Assembly (NCBI GenBank): GCA_963680875.1
Contig: OY804578.1
Span: forward strand, 104,623,689 to 104,687,688
Direction of reading: 5' to 3'
Length of the DNA stretch: 64,000 nucleotides
From: Bathymodiolus brooksi
Lineage: Eukaryota > Mollusca > Bivalvia > Mytilida > Modiolidae
Below, in pieces: positions 1 through 12,019 of this stretch. The translations under genes were made by a program, and so were the position numbers. Below the pieces are notes generated by a model. It ran no database searches. It was not told the DNA's origin and saw only the letters and a list, made by a program, of their open reading frames with translations. Positions within the stretch are counted from its first letter, which is position 1, and the number at the start of each line of letters is the position of its first letter.

Positions 1-36
1 GGGGGGGGGGGGGTGGGGGGGGGGGTGGGGGGGGGG
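1..36. repeat. poly(G) tract
   Basis: Thirty-six bases that are almost all G, with two T interruptions. Such a tract at a window edge may be a real homopolymer or a contig-end or sequencing artefact. No function is implied. Confidence 0.9.
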
Positions 37-1266
37 ATGCTGTTACAGAGGTAGGGAGAGGATAGTCCATAAGTTGTGATAACTTTTTGTCTAATCCCAT
101 TGCTGTTTTATTTGCAAGAAAATAACATTAAATCCACAGAGATACAAATTACAGTGTACATTTGTGTTCATATTCATTGATCAAAAGACGATGGATTTTT
201 TCCTTTCTTATATTTTTTCTTTCCTCACTTACCAACAAGATTTGCTTACCGGACATGAATATGGATACTTGTGTCTTATAAGAAACATGAACTGCTACCG
301 GTAACCCTTCACGAACTCCTGGGTTCACCCCCGGTTTATGTGAGTCAGTGCTACTCATTCTTTTAGCTTTCTGTGTTGTGTTTTTTGTTTTGATTGTCTT
401 CGCTAACGTTCTGTGTTGTACCCGTATTGCTCTTCAGTTTTCTCTAACATGTATCCCTCACATTACCCCCCCTCTCCCTAAAAAAACCATCAAGATGATT
501 GTTTGCAAAAAGAGGCATCTATCATGACATCAGTTCATCCATGTTATTTCAGGAACTGCATAGCCTTAGCTTAAACATATTTTTTTAATTAATAAATATA
601 GTACAATTAGATAACTTTCAATATGATATAATACAAATAATTAAAGGGATACCCTTGAATTGGACACCAATAACTGAATAATATATTGTAATAGGCATAT
701 GCTGCAGTCTATGGTGGTGATTTACCAGCTTCAATGGTTCATATTTCTCGAAAAATATTTCCTCAACAGACTAAATACAAAAAAAAAACTATACTAAACG
801 TCAACTTTTGTCTAAATACCGTATTAGTGATCATAGTTTAAGAGTTGAAAAGAAAAACACGAACGTAAAATCAATGAAATGAAAGATTAAGACAAATAGA
901 CAGATGAGAAAGAACTAATATCAATACTGTGAACATCACAAAATTGAGGATGAGTTACATTTTCTACTTACATGTCCTCTTTATAAGTATAACAGACAAG
1001 TGTATTTAGAAAACACATTTAATTCTAATGTTAGAAGATGTATCTCTTGAGATCAGATATTCTTCCGTAAATGGCCGTTTTCGGGTTGAGACGACCGAGT
1101 TAAGACGAGTGCAGGTGCACTCGTCTCTACTCGTTGTGACATCCAATCAGAGCGTCTCTAACAATAAAAATATCGTTTAAATATATATCCTAAGCCGGGA
1201 ATGTCACATTATATACCCTGTCTGAATAACAGATATATTACGGATTTAACCATTGTTGTTTTTTTT
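37..1266. other. unique left flank, no gene seen
   Basis: This flank is not duplicated elsewhere in the window. Positions about 290-480 resemble the dispersed repeat at 6195-6420: a line about a sequence ending in GGGTTCA followed by a T-rich run with TTTAG and GTTTTGT phrases. Positions 1103-1126 form a near-perfect hairpin with 11-bp arms (AGACGAGTGCA) around GG. The remainder is AT-rich with many stops, and the short minus-strand ORF at 149-358 has no recognisable domain. Confidence 0.6.
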
Positions 1267-1869
1267 CAAATACAGACTCCAACCGTATTAAATATATTTG
1301 TGTCTTTCATTTTCATTTTTTCGTATTTCTAGATGTCCTTTCTCACCCCTTGGATAAAGAAGTCCGTTAATTTAGGTGGAAAAGATTTTTCTATCTTACC
1401 CCGGCTCCTGGGTAAGACAAGCTACACACCCTTATTCCCGCAAAATTGTTTTCCATTGTAGCGGCATTGTTGAATCAAACTGTCGATTTATAGATATGCA
1501 TCCGTGTCTTGGCAGTATTTTAAATGTATTTCACAATAAAATACAGTGTACATTTTTTGTATTTTATAAATATATGATACAACAGCGATAAATACCTGTA
1601 AAAACGTTATTTGACCTTGGTCAAAGGGAGGTATTTTTTTCTATATTTACGTTAGTTATTAACATTAGTTATGATCATCCAGTGGATGGATAGCTGTATA
1701 CCAAAAGAAGAAGAAGAACAAGGGAGAATACTCTATATTTTCTCAAAGTAAACAAATATTGACACGATAGAAAGAGATGAGAAAAAGAGTCAAACACCGT
1801 AAAAGGTGCAGGATTTTTTTTTATTGTAGAATCTATCACAAGTTGTTAACTCTATTATTTTGAACCCTT

Positions 1870-2184
1870 TTAAAGTAGTAAAATTAGAACAACTCGTGAA
1901 TCAGTTTCTTCCTGTGTCGATTCAATTGATTCAATTTCTGTGCGACATACGCTGGTACCATCATAGCTTGTAATATGAAAGGCATGCCCATCAGAAACGG
2001 TTATTACGTTCTTGCCCAAAAGCTTAGGGGCGAAATTATCCGTGCTACAAACACGACAAAGAAGTTCAATGAGCTGCTTTTTGGTTTCTTCATTGGCAAG
2101 GAAGGTCTTCCAGTCTGGTGGTTTTTTCGTATTTTCACCAGTAACAATCAGTTTTTCACTGCAACCTCTGCGCTTTCGTTCCAA
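1870..2184 (-). pseudogene. fragment of a multicopy invertebrate ORF family (HEEADTR-like)
   Basis: The minus strand encodes about 104 residues without a stop. It includes a WKTFL segment, a GKNVITVSDG segment and a TQEETDSRV segment. From memory, this resembles the middle of a large uncharacterised protein family abundant in mollusc and cnidarian genomes, where the last motif is usually HEEADTR. The fragment is cut off on both sides, and the piece matching the C-terminal part of the same family lies just to the right on the opposite strand (2234-2431). I infer a dead, rearranged gene or repeat copy. Function is unknown. Confidence 0.45.
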
Positions 2185-2233
2185 CGTTTAATGCCTAAAA
2201 AATATTGATCTAAGTGTATTTCCTCCATGCAGG

Positions 2234-2431
2234 AACTGTCTGAGAGAACATCTGAAAAGAGTTAACTATCAGGTAGGAATTTGGAAAAGATCCCATATTG
2301 CAAAACCAGTATATCCGGAGCCTACTCATGACAATGGTTGGCAGTGTGTTAATGGGATGATTGAACGAAAATGGGTGTCTGGTGATTTAATGAGTTGTAG
2401 ATTTTCAAAACCCAAAACCTCGGAACCATAA
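2234..2431 (+). pseudogene. C-terminal fragment of the same multicopy ORF family, opposite strand
   Basis: Sixty-five codons to a TAA stop, beginning NCLREHLKRVNYQ and containing KPVYPEPT, DNGWQC and ERKWVSGD. The pattern of LKxHxxRxxYQ followed by P-x-PT and GW is what I remember from the C-terminus of the family seen on the minus strand at 1870-2184. A good splice acceptor (TGCAG) precedes position 2233 and a donor-like CAG/GTAGG follows YQ, so a cryptic exon is possible. The head-to-head arrangement with its own N-terminal part indicates an inversion that broke the gene before the tandem duplication. Confidence 0.45.
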
Positions 2432-2557
2432 GGATTAATTGGTTCTAGTATTTTGGTGTAGTTTGATTTTGATTATTTTTTGTAAATGACAAAAATGACG
2501 TTTGGGTTTGTTCTACAATTCTTTTTGTGGCACCTACTACAGGTATACTTGTCCAGT

Positions 2558-2639
2558 CACCATTGTAAGTCATCTAAAATTTGAAAACTTTGGTGAGTTC
2601 CACCATTGTAAGCATCTAAAGTTTGAAAACTTTGGTGAA
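2558..2639. repeat. two copies of a 43-bp direct repeat
   Basis: CACCATTGTAAG followed by CATCTAAA and TTTGAAAACTTTGGTGA occurs twice in tandem with few differences. The pair is also present in copy 2 near 33957-34037. No coding or regulatory role is evident. Confidence 0.8.
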
Positions 2640-2918
2640 AGTCCAGGATGCAGGTAGGCGAGTTGTAAGGATCTCTGTACTGGATTTTATCTCCAAAAAT
2701 GTAACATAAAAAATCAACATTTAAGGTAAGTCTAATTAAAATATATCTTTAATTGATCCCCCTTTTTTGATATGTCGAGCACACACATCAGAAAATAAGG
2801 TCAGGAACAATTAAATTTTAATTAGATTGCATTTGAAATCAAATATATATTACTATTCTTTCTATTATGAACATTTTTTAATTACACACCAAATATAAGT
2901 TGAATTTATCTATTTTAG

Positions 2919-3948
2919 GGCAACACTGAAGAGTCAACAACGAAAACGCTCACGCAGTCCATCACCGACACTGGATTCTAACAACAAAAGAATCAAGCTA
3001 GACAGACATTCAAAACCGCCTTATTCTTATACCGGTATGATTATTGTTGCCATTGACCAACACCCAGAAAAGAAAATTACCGTATCAGAATTGTTTAATT
3101 CTCTTCGCAATATGTTCTCATTCTTTTTCAAAGACTACACTGGTTGGAAAAACACAATCCGATCAACTCTCAAATCGACTTCATGTTTTGATCGTCAATA
3201 TTTGTTCAACAAAACTACAAAATGGACAGTTAACTACAACAAAATCCCACGGAATGTCTTCAAACTTCAAAAGAACTCGCCTGTTACTGCGTCCGAAAAT
3301 TGGCCATCCACATTACACGAACACCTTAACATACCGGAGATTGTGTGTCACCCAACCACTGACTGTTGTCAGGAAGCAACGCCATCTAGATCACATACGG
3401 GCTTTTCTATGTCTGCTGATAATACTTACACAACTGCGCATGCTAATGACCCATCAATTTGCATACAACCAGATTTAAGCTTCAACATTGACAACATATT
3501 CCAAGACATTAACACAACTATACCAGAAGACATTGACGACTCCAGACGTACTGATTGTTTTGATCGTTATCCTTTAGATGTTTGTCATGCACCAATACCC
3601 ACACTCAAAATCAGCAGACCAAAACCAAGTAAAATCACACAGACAAAGAAATACAAAGAACTTGAGCAACTAATCAACAACCATGCGTCAAACACATTCG
3701 TCAGTGCCGATATAGCCATTGATAATTTACGTCTACTGTGTAACTCCATTGACAATCCGTCTCAAAAATACAAGTCTGCTTACTCCGGTGATTTACCACA
3801 TCATCCAGTTGCTGCTACGCAACCATCACCAGTCATGGATCTGACACATGCGCTACATTTTCCAAGAGTTACAGACCAATCAAACAGTAATATGACAACT
3901 GACTCAGCTGATATACCATGTCTTGTTAATATTTCATTATTGTCATAA
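2919..3948 (+). CDS. divergent forkhead-box transcription factor, terminal exon (copy 1)
   Basis: The exon opens after a clean acceptor (ATCTATTTTAG) with one base completing an upstream codon, then encodes 342 residues to a TAA. A basic stretch (QQRKRSRSPSP, later NNKRIK) could be a nuclear signal. KPPYSYTGMIIVAI begins a forkhead winged helix, followed by PEKKITVSELFNSLRNMFSFF (helix 2) and WKNTIRSTLKSTSCF (recognition helix). The usual NSIRHNLS is NTIRSTLKS here, so the conserved base-contacting His is missing. The long C-terminal part is rich in Asn, Thr, Ser and Pro and has no domain I know. An internal Met at 3037 lies inside the domain and is not a likely start. The upstream exons were not found, so the gene may be partial. 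Fox subclass is unassigned. Confidence 0.72.
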
Positions 3949-5000
3949 TTTGAGATTATTTATTAGTTGGCAAAATGACTCGACTTATTAATCTTTATTC
4001 AACTTTTATGAGTACTAGAAATTATGTAACGTATTTGTATATACTGTAAGAGTATCACAAAGGGTGCTTAATTGAGTCTTAAGGTTCCTGGGCAACACAT
4101 TCTTGAAACGAGAACACAATGTTTTGTTTTAGCATTGGGGATCAACCATTTAACTTTTAGTGCCTCCTTAGCGAACAAAATTTAACGCGAAAAAATCAAA
4201 TTTTATTCTAACTTGAAATTTTTATTTTTTTATTTTTTTTTGAGACAGAACAAAACTATACCCCTTTCCCGAGTTACGAGGTCGTTCCCTTAACCGTTAA
4301 AATGTTATTTGACATCAAATTAAAACTACTTAGTATTTTACTAAATGCCATATTTCTTTTGATAATTACATTCCTCCTGACATTAAGAAATATTTTATTG
4401 GAAAACAAACTACAACAAAACTGTGCCTTTGAAGTTTAAAAAGTAGTCTTTAAGCGATCAGTTCTTCACACAAAAACAGCGTTCTATAAATGAAGGATGT
4501 ACATTTGTATTTGTGTGTTTTTTAACTATTGACATATTACGTAAGTTTATACCTATAACAGAACAATGCTGCAAATATATAGCATTTTTGTAGTTTGTAT
4601 ATATACATGTAATTAAATACATAATATTTAGTGTAGGGTATAACTTTGTTTTATATTACATGCTTATATTGCAATCATGTGATAATATTTAAAAAAATTC
4701 GTTCGTATGCTCAGTATACGTGTATAATATGGCAACATTAAAAAAGTTGTAACCCATCACACGTCTTTTTATTATTTTACCACCGTAACAGCTAAAAATA
4801 TTTTACCGGATGGGATTTTGGTGATGTGAAATAGCAGAATCAAAATTTAAAAGTAAGGGACAAAAGAAGATTTTAATTACTAAGCACGCAACACACCAAC
4901 AAAAAAAACCAAGCTATTTTGTGCTCTTCATCAATCCTGTTAAAATGCCGAAAAGTTCGAGGCGTTAAACATCAGTCAATCAATCAGTATTGGTTGGTTT
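3949..5000. other. Fox 3' flank, no gene seen
   Basis: AT-rich sequence with T- and A-runs (for example about 4220-4242) and no long open frame. It should contain the 3' untranslated region of the forkhead exon, but no convincing polyadenylation signal lies close to the stop. Confidence 0.5.
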
Positions 5001-5182
5001 GATTTATGGTATTTAACGCCACTTTCAATAATATTTCAGTTATATCGTGGCGGTCAGTTTTATTGGTGGAGGAAACCACCGACCTGCTGCAAATAACAGA
5101 CAAACTTTATCACATAATGTTGTATCGAGTACACCTCGCCATGAGCGGGATTCGAACTCACAACGTTTGTAACTTATCAAAG
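5001..5182 (-). mobile_element. tRNA-derived SINE, family A (truncated)
   Basis: Read on the minus strand, the element ends in GGCGTTAAATACCATAA and contains the family signature of a GGTTTCCTCCACCAATAAAAC block and a box-B-like GTTCGAATCCCGCTCATGG. Relative to its copy 2 counterpart (36401-36600) it lacks about 28 bp around 5083. The family recurs at seven other places per pair of copies (14431, 15064, 17764, 27771, 30222). I do not assign a published family name. Confidence 0.75.
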
Positions 5183-5220
5183 AAAGTGTAATCTCCATGA
5201 TATCTACATGTAGTTAATAA

Positions 5221-5587
5221 ATTGAGTGAGTGAGTGATTGCTGTTTAACGCAAATTCAGCAATTGTTCAGCTATATCATGGCGAGAACAAATTAATTTTC
5301 AATGAAATAATGATGAAGTCCGCTTTGCACTAGACCAACACGCCGAGTTGAAATTTTATAGTGCTAGCTCACTGAAACAACAGTCCGCGGGTAGACATGT
5401 CGCTTCACTCGGTCACATTATTCTGATTCCGAGCCAACCATTCTTTGCCCTTTCTCCTTAATGCTGCGTGCTTAGCGGAGAAGCAACACATACCAATTTT
5501 ATAGTCTTTGGTTTGACCCGACCGGGGCTCGAACCCACGATCTACCGCACTCGAGGCGAGCACGCTAACCATTACACCACCGATGCG
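5221..5587 (-). mobile_element. tRNA-derived SINE, family B
   Basis: On the minus strand a tRNA-like head at 5505-5587 carries a box A (GTGTAATGGTTAGCG) and a box B (GGGTTCGAGCCCC). The body follows, and the tail ends in CAATCACTCACTCACTCAAT. The same layout is present at 11654-12019 in the other orientation. A pol III promoter head plus a fixed tail is the standard build of a SINE; activity is not shown. Confidence 0.8.
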
Positions 5588-5961
5588 TCTTTTTTTAATA
5601 AATTGAACGTCACATCTGGGTACAACAGTATTTGTCCATAATTGGAATTAGGAGGTTGAGTACTCACCTAGAACGCGATTTGTTAGTGGATTTGATACGC
5701 GATCGGGTCCAACCAATGAATGTTAAATTGGTATTAGCTGCTTCTCTGCTTAGCACTCGCAATTCAAAGAAATTCACCAACAAAACATATGCATCACCGT
5801 TAATTCTTTGTATTACTTTCAATAATCTTGCATATACGCTTTGTTCATAGAAGCATGAAAAAAATAGAGAGTATTTCACAGTTTATAAATATGATAAAAA
5901 AAGAATATGCTGTCGATATGTATAAAATGCTTGATATAACAATCATCAATTTAGAAATAAC

Positions 5962-6107
5962 ACTATTGTATTTGAGGAGTTAATGACGTCGATTCAGAAT
6001 TTGACAATCGCAAATATACGTTTTCCGCCACGCGTCACCACGCAAAACTGCATTTACGACCGTCAAATCCCCAATTGATGCCGGCAACTCTTCAAATACA
6101 GTATAGT
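5962..6107. mobile_element. MITE-like element with terminal inverted repeats
   Basis: The left end (ACTATTGTATTTGAGGAGTT) and right end (reading inward ACTATACTGTATTTGAAGAGTT on the other strand, 19 or so matching bases) form imperfect terminal inverted repeats around a 146-bp unit with no ORF. A related end with GACGTCGGCAATTCTTCA occurs at 30646-30688. Copy 1 carries a 10-bp tandem duplication (CACGCGTCAC region) missing in copy 2. Confidence 0.65.
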
Positions 6108-6194
6108 CATTCCTTAATTTTAAAACACTATACACTGACATGAAAACGCATGTAGACTCTCAAATCAGTTTATGTAACTAGATTAACACGACGG

Positions 6195-6420
6195 GTGTCA
6201 CTAGTGAAGCAGTAACTGCTTACCCTTCCGGAGCACCTGAGTTCAACCCCAGTTTTTAGTGGGGTTCGTGTTACTCGATCTTTAGTTTTGTATGTATGTT
6301 TTGTAGATCGTTGTTTGTCCATTTGTACTTTTTTCTTTTGGCCATTGTGTTGTCTGTTCTTCTTCGATATACGGATTCTGATTACCCCTTTGGTATCTTC
6401 AAGCTCTTCTTATGCCGACA
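6195..6420. repeat. dispersed mussel-type repeat
   Basis: GGAGCACCTGAGTTCAACCC is followed by a GTTCGTGTTACTC block, TTTAGTTTTGTATG, and ends near ACCCCTTTGGTATCTTCAA. Related stretches lie at 290-480 and 32590-32700. I recognise this phrase order as very common in Mytilus genomes from memory, which supports the organism call. Confidence 0.6.
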
Positions 6421-6714
6421 ACGATTGTATATTATAAGCTGGCGAAGTGAGCTATTTATGACTGAAGCATGGTAAAATTAAATCAATAAAGGAATAATGA
6501 CGAATACCATTTACTTTGACTAGAATACCATTTACTTTGACTAAAACAGAAAAATCCTTATCATCCATACACTGCCTATGAAAAAGTTTCAATACACCCG
6601 GGTTATCCATACACTATACCTATGAAAAAGCTTCAACACATCCGGGTTACCGCTTTTCGAGAACCCTTGAAAACTTACGAAAGAGACACGAAAGGTATCG
6701 AAGAGCATCTGGTC

Positions 6715-6781
6715 CAATCGTAACTACTCGGCCATTCTCGCTCCGCTTAGTGTAGCGGAAATTGCCGAGTAGTCACGATTG
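6715..6781. repeat. hairpin-forming inverted repeat
   Basis: CAATCGTAACTACTCGGC at 6715-6732 pairs with GCCGAGTAGTCACGATTG at 6764-6781 with one mismatch. GGTATC and GATACC just outside extend the symmetry. Probably a foldback or MITE core. Confidence 0.75.
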
Positions 6782-7825
6782 ATACCGGTTTCGCGAGCTT
6801 TTCAGGCGGCGCCTGTTTCATATTACAATTAATGACTTTCCACGAGGTGAATACAAGGGTTGATCAATCCTTGTATTCACCGAAATTGTTTTATTATATA
6901 ACATTAAATCAAATTAAGTCAGTATTCTATTGAATTCATCATCATTTACTGTTGCAAAGCGCCGACTTTGTTCCCCAGACACCCCTGTCTGCCCAACGTC
7001 TGCCATTATTAATTTAGTTGTGTACCGAAAGTAATCAGTAAGAACGCATCTGATTGGTAGATGACAAAATTTAACCCGATGATGATTGGCTACTACTTTT
7101 AAGATAATTGGGAAACACCATTTCTATCTTAAGGTGTATGGAGAAGCTTTGGAATATTATATTCACCTCTCGTGACTTTTTGTGCGGTGATTATAACGTT
7201 TTATCAAAGAACGTTGCTAGGGACGTCAACCAATCAGAAAAGACATTATCTGAAGTCATATAATAACTACATTTGACGTATATCAACAACCGGGATTTAT
7301 CTAAAAATACCTACATATTGTCACATTGATAAAACGAAGTCACACTCTTATATAAAAAAGCATTTAAATAATTCATATTTAAGACATTACAAATTTAAAG
7401 CTATTTAAATGTGAAGAATTAACAATTCAGCAGTTAAAATGCAAATTTTCATAGAAGCATTAGCAACCAGTGAATTAACTAATGTGGATGCTTATAAATG
7501 CAGATAAAAAATGTTCTCATCTTTTGACACCTGCCATGTTGCCATACAGCTAGTAATGAAATTGTTAATAGTTGACCATTTCCCGTTATTTTTTGTTTTA
7601 TTTGAACAAGTGATCAATGCCAATGATTAAACTTTCAACGTACATCATTGTCAATTAATATATATGTATTTTAAGTTATTGCAATGTCATGATTAGCGTA
7701 TTCAATTCGAATGGGGTTCATGTTAAACATGGATACATATACTTAGCTGGACCAATGTGAGGGATTTGCATTTGCTGCTCCTCATCTGAGGACGCGGCAT
7801 TAAAGCTTAAAACAATAACTTGCCT
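6782..7825. other. no gene seen
   Basis: AT-rich noncoding sequence with a few CCAAT-like and simple-sequence patches. No domain or splice-bounded exon was recognised. Confidence 0.5.
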
Positions 7826-8450
7826 GGGGATAACTAGAATAACGTCACCCGGAACTCCTCGCCCCTTTCCCCAAGTGAAAAACAAGCTCGGAAATGAATG
7901 CATTGATATGCGTTAAAATGCTGGTTATTCGGCCAGGGTTGTGAAGAGGAAGAGAAAATAATCCTTTCCCCCAAAAAATAAAAAGTATTTTATAAAATAA
8001 TTTCATAATAAATTTTATCTATATTATTGCCAAGTAAGCATTAAAAATATAAAATCGATAAATAAAACTAATAATTATTAAAAATTTGACATTGACATTG
8101 TCCTCTAATATGTAAACAAACAAGCATGGAGTCCTCGTTAACAGCAGCATTGATGAAATATGGAAGTGATATCCAGAGAAGCAGAGAGAAATCAGTCTTT
8201 GATGTTTCTTCTTAATACTGCAGGCTTAGATTGTTAGCAGATAAATATCAACATGTAATTACCTAATTTCTCCTATAAGAATCCTTGATGACTGAATCCC
8301 ACGTTTCTTGGATGACGGTCCTCCATTGTTATACCATGTGATTTCATAAGTCACGCGGTACAAAGAATACTATTCATATCCGAGCTGGTTTTTTCACTTG
8401 GGGAAAGGCGCGATGAGTTCCGGATGAGAACAGCGTAGGATATTGCGTCA
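7826..8450. repeat. pair of inverted related blocks (possible foldback element)
   Basis: The block at 7826-7893 (ending CCCAAGTGAAAAACAAGCTCGG) is the reverse complement, with changes, of the block at 8378-8450 (CCGAGCTGGTTTTTTCACTTGGGG, then GAGTTCCGG). The spacer of about 490 bp has no ORF. Either one large foldback element or two oppositely inserted copies of one repeat. Confidence 0.6.
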
Positions 8451-11400
8451 GTGTACCCTAAAACTACAAATTTAGACCTTGTACAAAGCATGTATGATCT
8501 CATCAAGTTGTTCTCTCTATGATCTACGTTGTTTTTTTGTTGTTTAACAATAATTCACTTAGTGAGAAAAGATTGAAGATACCAAATTTAGTGTATTAGA
8601 GTATTGATTCTATCAGTGAATGTCTAGTCATGCATCTGTCTGTTAAGTACTATAATTAACTGCTATTGAGTACAAGCTGTAACCGGAAATAGGGATAGTA
8701 AAAAATGGATAATTAAAGTATGTTGGCACTATTATATGTGTTATTTAATCTGGTAAATACATAGGTTAAATCCGTATATCGACACAACACCAAAGGGGTA
8801 ATAAGAAGTCGTAAATCGATGGACAGACAAAATAATGACTAAAAGAAAAATGACAGGAAGTCGAAAATACCCTCCCGCAAGAGCGATAACTCGCATAGAA
8901 AACCTTTACGAAAATCCGGAATTACCAGAAAAATAGATAAAACCACCTTCAAAACAATAGGGTGTGTTCGATTTATTAGGTCACTGCCGTCTGTTTGATG
9001 TAGTGATTCCGTTCTCAAATCGTTAATTAGTTTTTCAATTTGCTATAGTAATATTTGTTATAAAAAAACAAAGTTTAATAAAAATTATAATATTTGTTTA
9101 AAGATATAAGATCCAATAAGATGGAGTTAAGTGGACAACTTAGTTTCCTCATATATTTTATGAAATGGTTGCTAGCAAATAAAAAAAAATGTGTCAATAC
9201 TAGGCGCTAAATAAAGCACAAACAGGAAAATACAGTTGGTTAATGTAGTTAATTATATGAAATTATACTGCATGTTTTTGTATTTCGTAATGGGTATTCA
9301 GTGAGTTGACAATTACTCATTTGTATTTTCCCTGGACAAAAGAGGTGTATTAAAACAGGGGCCCCTAAGTCGGTTTCCCTGAGCATCTTAGGTCTTTGTA
9401 AAAACCATGTGTTGTTTAATAAATTACAGCTATATATGAAAAAAAAGAAAACCAACGATTGAGCTAAACGAACCTCAATATAAAACCGGAATGAACTCAA
9501 GTGCTGCGGAACGGTAAGAAGATCCTGCTCCACAATTCGCACCCGAACATGCTACTCTTATTGAAAATTCGGTGACAAAATTTTCCTCTTACATCTAGTA
9601 TTATGAAAATACAGTTTACACAGATTCCACAAATATCAACACTACCTCTGACCTCAAATCATTGAACATAAAGAAACGATATACGGGGAAAAATCCGGAT
9701 CCTGGCTTAGGACAGGCATAACAATGTGACTGGATTAAACTGCCTAACGGAAACTCAAATCCCTTTTGATTATTGGATCTGCAATAGCAACTGATAAATA
9801 TATAAACACACAATGAAAAACCAACACAGATACGCTTACAATCACAAAGACCACACACAATCAGTATAATTGCCATAGCTCGTTTCTCAGAGAACCAATG
9901 TGACGGTAGATTTTATGCTTTAAAAGAATTATTTTATCTTAACATGATATCAAGAATGTTGGCATGTTTACTAGGAAGCACCATTGATAATATGCTATTT
10001 ATATGCGCTTAGTCATAAATACAGACACATAGATTTAATAACAAATTCTTACATATTTCTGATCGCACTTGTCGCTGTGAGTGAAAACAACATCCATTTC
10101 TTTGTTTAATGTAATCTGTGTTTTGATATTAGAATAATTTTATTTAGTAATCTTAAATGGTTACCTGATACCTGTGTATTAGATCTCGATCTCTTGACCC
10201 GTGGTTCATCTTTACATACTACAGAAGATTAATTGATTGATTAATGCTTACTAGTAATATATAGCGAGCAGTATTTCAGCTATATTCAGAACTAGAACAG
10301 TTCAATAATATATAAAACTATATAGAAATGAGGATGAGATATGGGTCAGTCGGAACACTGACTTTTACTGCCACTTAAAAAGGATAGAGAGTTGGATAAT
10401 GAGGACATATTTAGTCTTTGTAGCGGCTGTAATGTGCCTTATCTTTTTTAAATTTAACAAGAGGTCACAAACCTCCAGGGAGCATGGCACTCTCCAAGCA
10501 TGTTATCAACTATGGTACGCTATCAGGCTTTATGTATTATAATCTGACAGCTCCTTTTCGAGATGGTTCCCTCTATCCGCCACTCGGGGACGCTCTGAGC
10601 ATCTCTGTGGGTTTGAGCCCTAATAACCTTTACCACTATTCAGCATACTACAGAAGAAAACGAGGTTGCTATCAAAAAAGACAATTAGATTCTTTGTTGA
10701 ATAATTTCAGTTCTGTAAACCTCACACACATCTCTCGCTGTTGTTACAATCTGATTTATTATACCTGTAATTGTATATACACGTGTGCATGTCAATGATT
10801 TACATCCCCAATTGTTATTTATATTCATTGTAAACCGCAGTCATCATAAGTAAGAATCACTGGAGTCGCATCCTTTTTGCATGTTTATTTTGCGAATACA
10901 ATATGTATGTTTAAACTAGGTCTAGGAACATTTATGCGCTTATTGCATGTAAATGTCAATGTCTATTTCGAACATAAACTAAGAAATGTAATTCACATAT
11001 GGGAAAATAATCCATTAATCATAGATCAAAGGTCAGTATCTTCTATAGTTTTATTCTTTGATTATTCATAAAACAAACATTGTTTTATTGGTAAACACTA
11101 GTTGAGAATGCACCTTCCATTAACGGAACAATGAATGAGGATTAAATCAGGAGTCAATTCACAAGAATATCATCTTCATGACACACATACCCTTAAAATG
11201 ATTATATTGGTGAGTTTATAATGCATTTTATCCTGCCATCGTGGGATTTTGAGTTCTAATAAAGGGATCAAATAAACATCTAGGTATGTTATTTAAGCTA
11301 TGTTATTTTTCTGGGACCCGCTTCATGTAGAGCATTGGTAAGAAATGGTTACAGGTTAGGTACGAACGTGATAGAGGGCACCCTAAGACGATTAAAAGAG

Positions 11401-11653
11401 ATTGTTTCTTGTATTTTTATTAGAATTTTGCAGTTGTTTTAGATTTTGTGATATTGAAGGATAAATGTACATTGTTGGTAAAAGTCTTTTTATTTCCACT
11501 CGCTGCGCAACAGGTGACGTGTTTCTAAATCTCGTATAAACTATATTTTCTTATTATGTACGTATATTATATACATTTGTATATAAGTAAGCTTTGATAA
11601 TTTATGTCATTTTCCCAACATTTGCGTTTTTAATTATCTTTAGTATTGATCGA
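8451..11653. other. long stretch without a supported gene
   Basis: Contains fragments of dispersed repeats: 8765-8830 shares the CACCAAAGGGGTAATAAGAAGTCG phrase with 27665-27690, 9490-9545 (GCTCCACAATTCGCACCCG) is a mussel-type repeat, and 11225-11330 resembles 21110-21180 (CTAATAAAGG, AATAAACATC). The plus-strand ORF at 10484-10798 (104 codons) and minus ORFs at 9249-9876 show no domain, signal peptide or splice context. Their presence in both copies only reflects recent duplication. Confidence 0.5.
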
Positions 11654-12019
11654 ACCGTATCGAGGGTGTAATGGTAAGCGTACTCGAATCGAGTGCAGGA
11701 GATCGTGGGCTCGATTCCCACGGTCAGGTCAAAACAACGAAGAAGTAAAATGGTATTTACTACTTCGCCTCTAAGAAGGCATTTTGAAGGAGTAAGAGCA
11801 GCGACTGGTTGGCTCGGAATCAGGATAATGTGTCCGAGTGACATGCCTACAAGCTGACTACTGTTTCAGTGAGCTAGCACAATAACATTTCATCTAAGCG
11901 TGTTGGCATAGTACAAAGTGGACATCATCATCATATCATCGAAATGTTACTTGTTCTCGCCATAATATAGCTGAAAAAGTGCTCACTTGGCGTTAAACAA
12001 CAATCGCTCACTCACTCAG
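11654..12019 (+). mobile_element. tRNA-derived SINE, family B
   Basis: The head at about 11660-11745 has a box A (GTGTAATGGTAAGCG) and a box B (GGGCTCGATTCCC). The tail is GGCGTTAAACAACAATCGCTCACTCACTC. It is the plus-oriented sister of the element at 5221-5587, sharing the GTTGGCTCGGAATCAG and GTTCTCGCCATAATATAGC body blocks. Confidence 0.8.

Noticed and set aside
10484..10798. 104-codon plus-strand ORF present in both copies, Cys- and Tyr-rich
   Set aside because: No domain, no signal peptide, no splice or promoter context. Its conservation only reflects the recent duplication.
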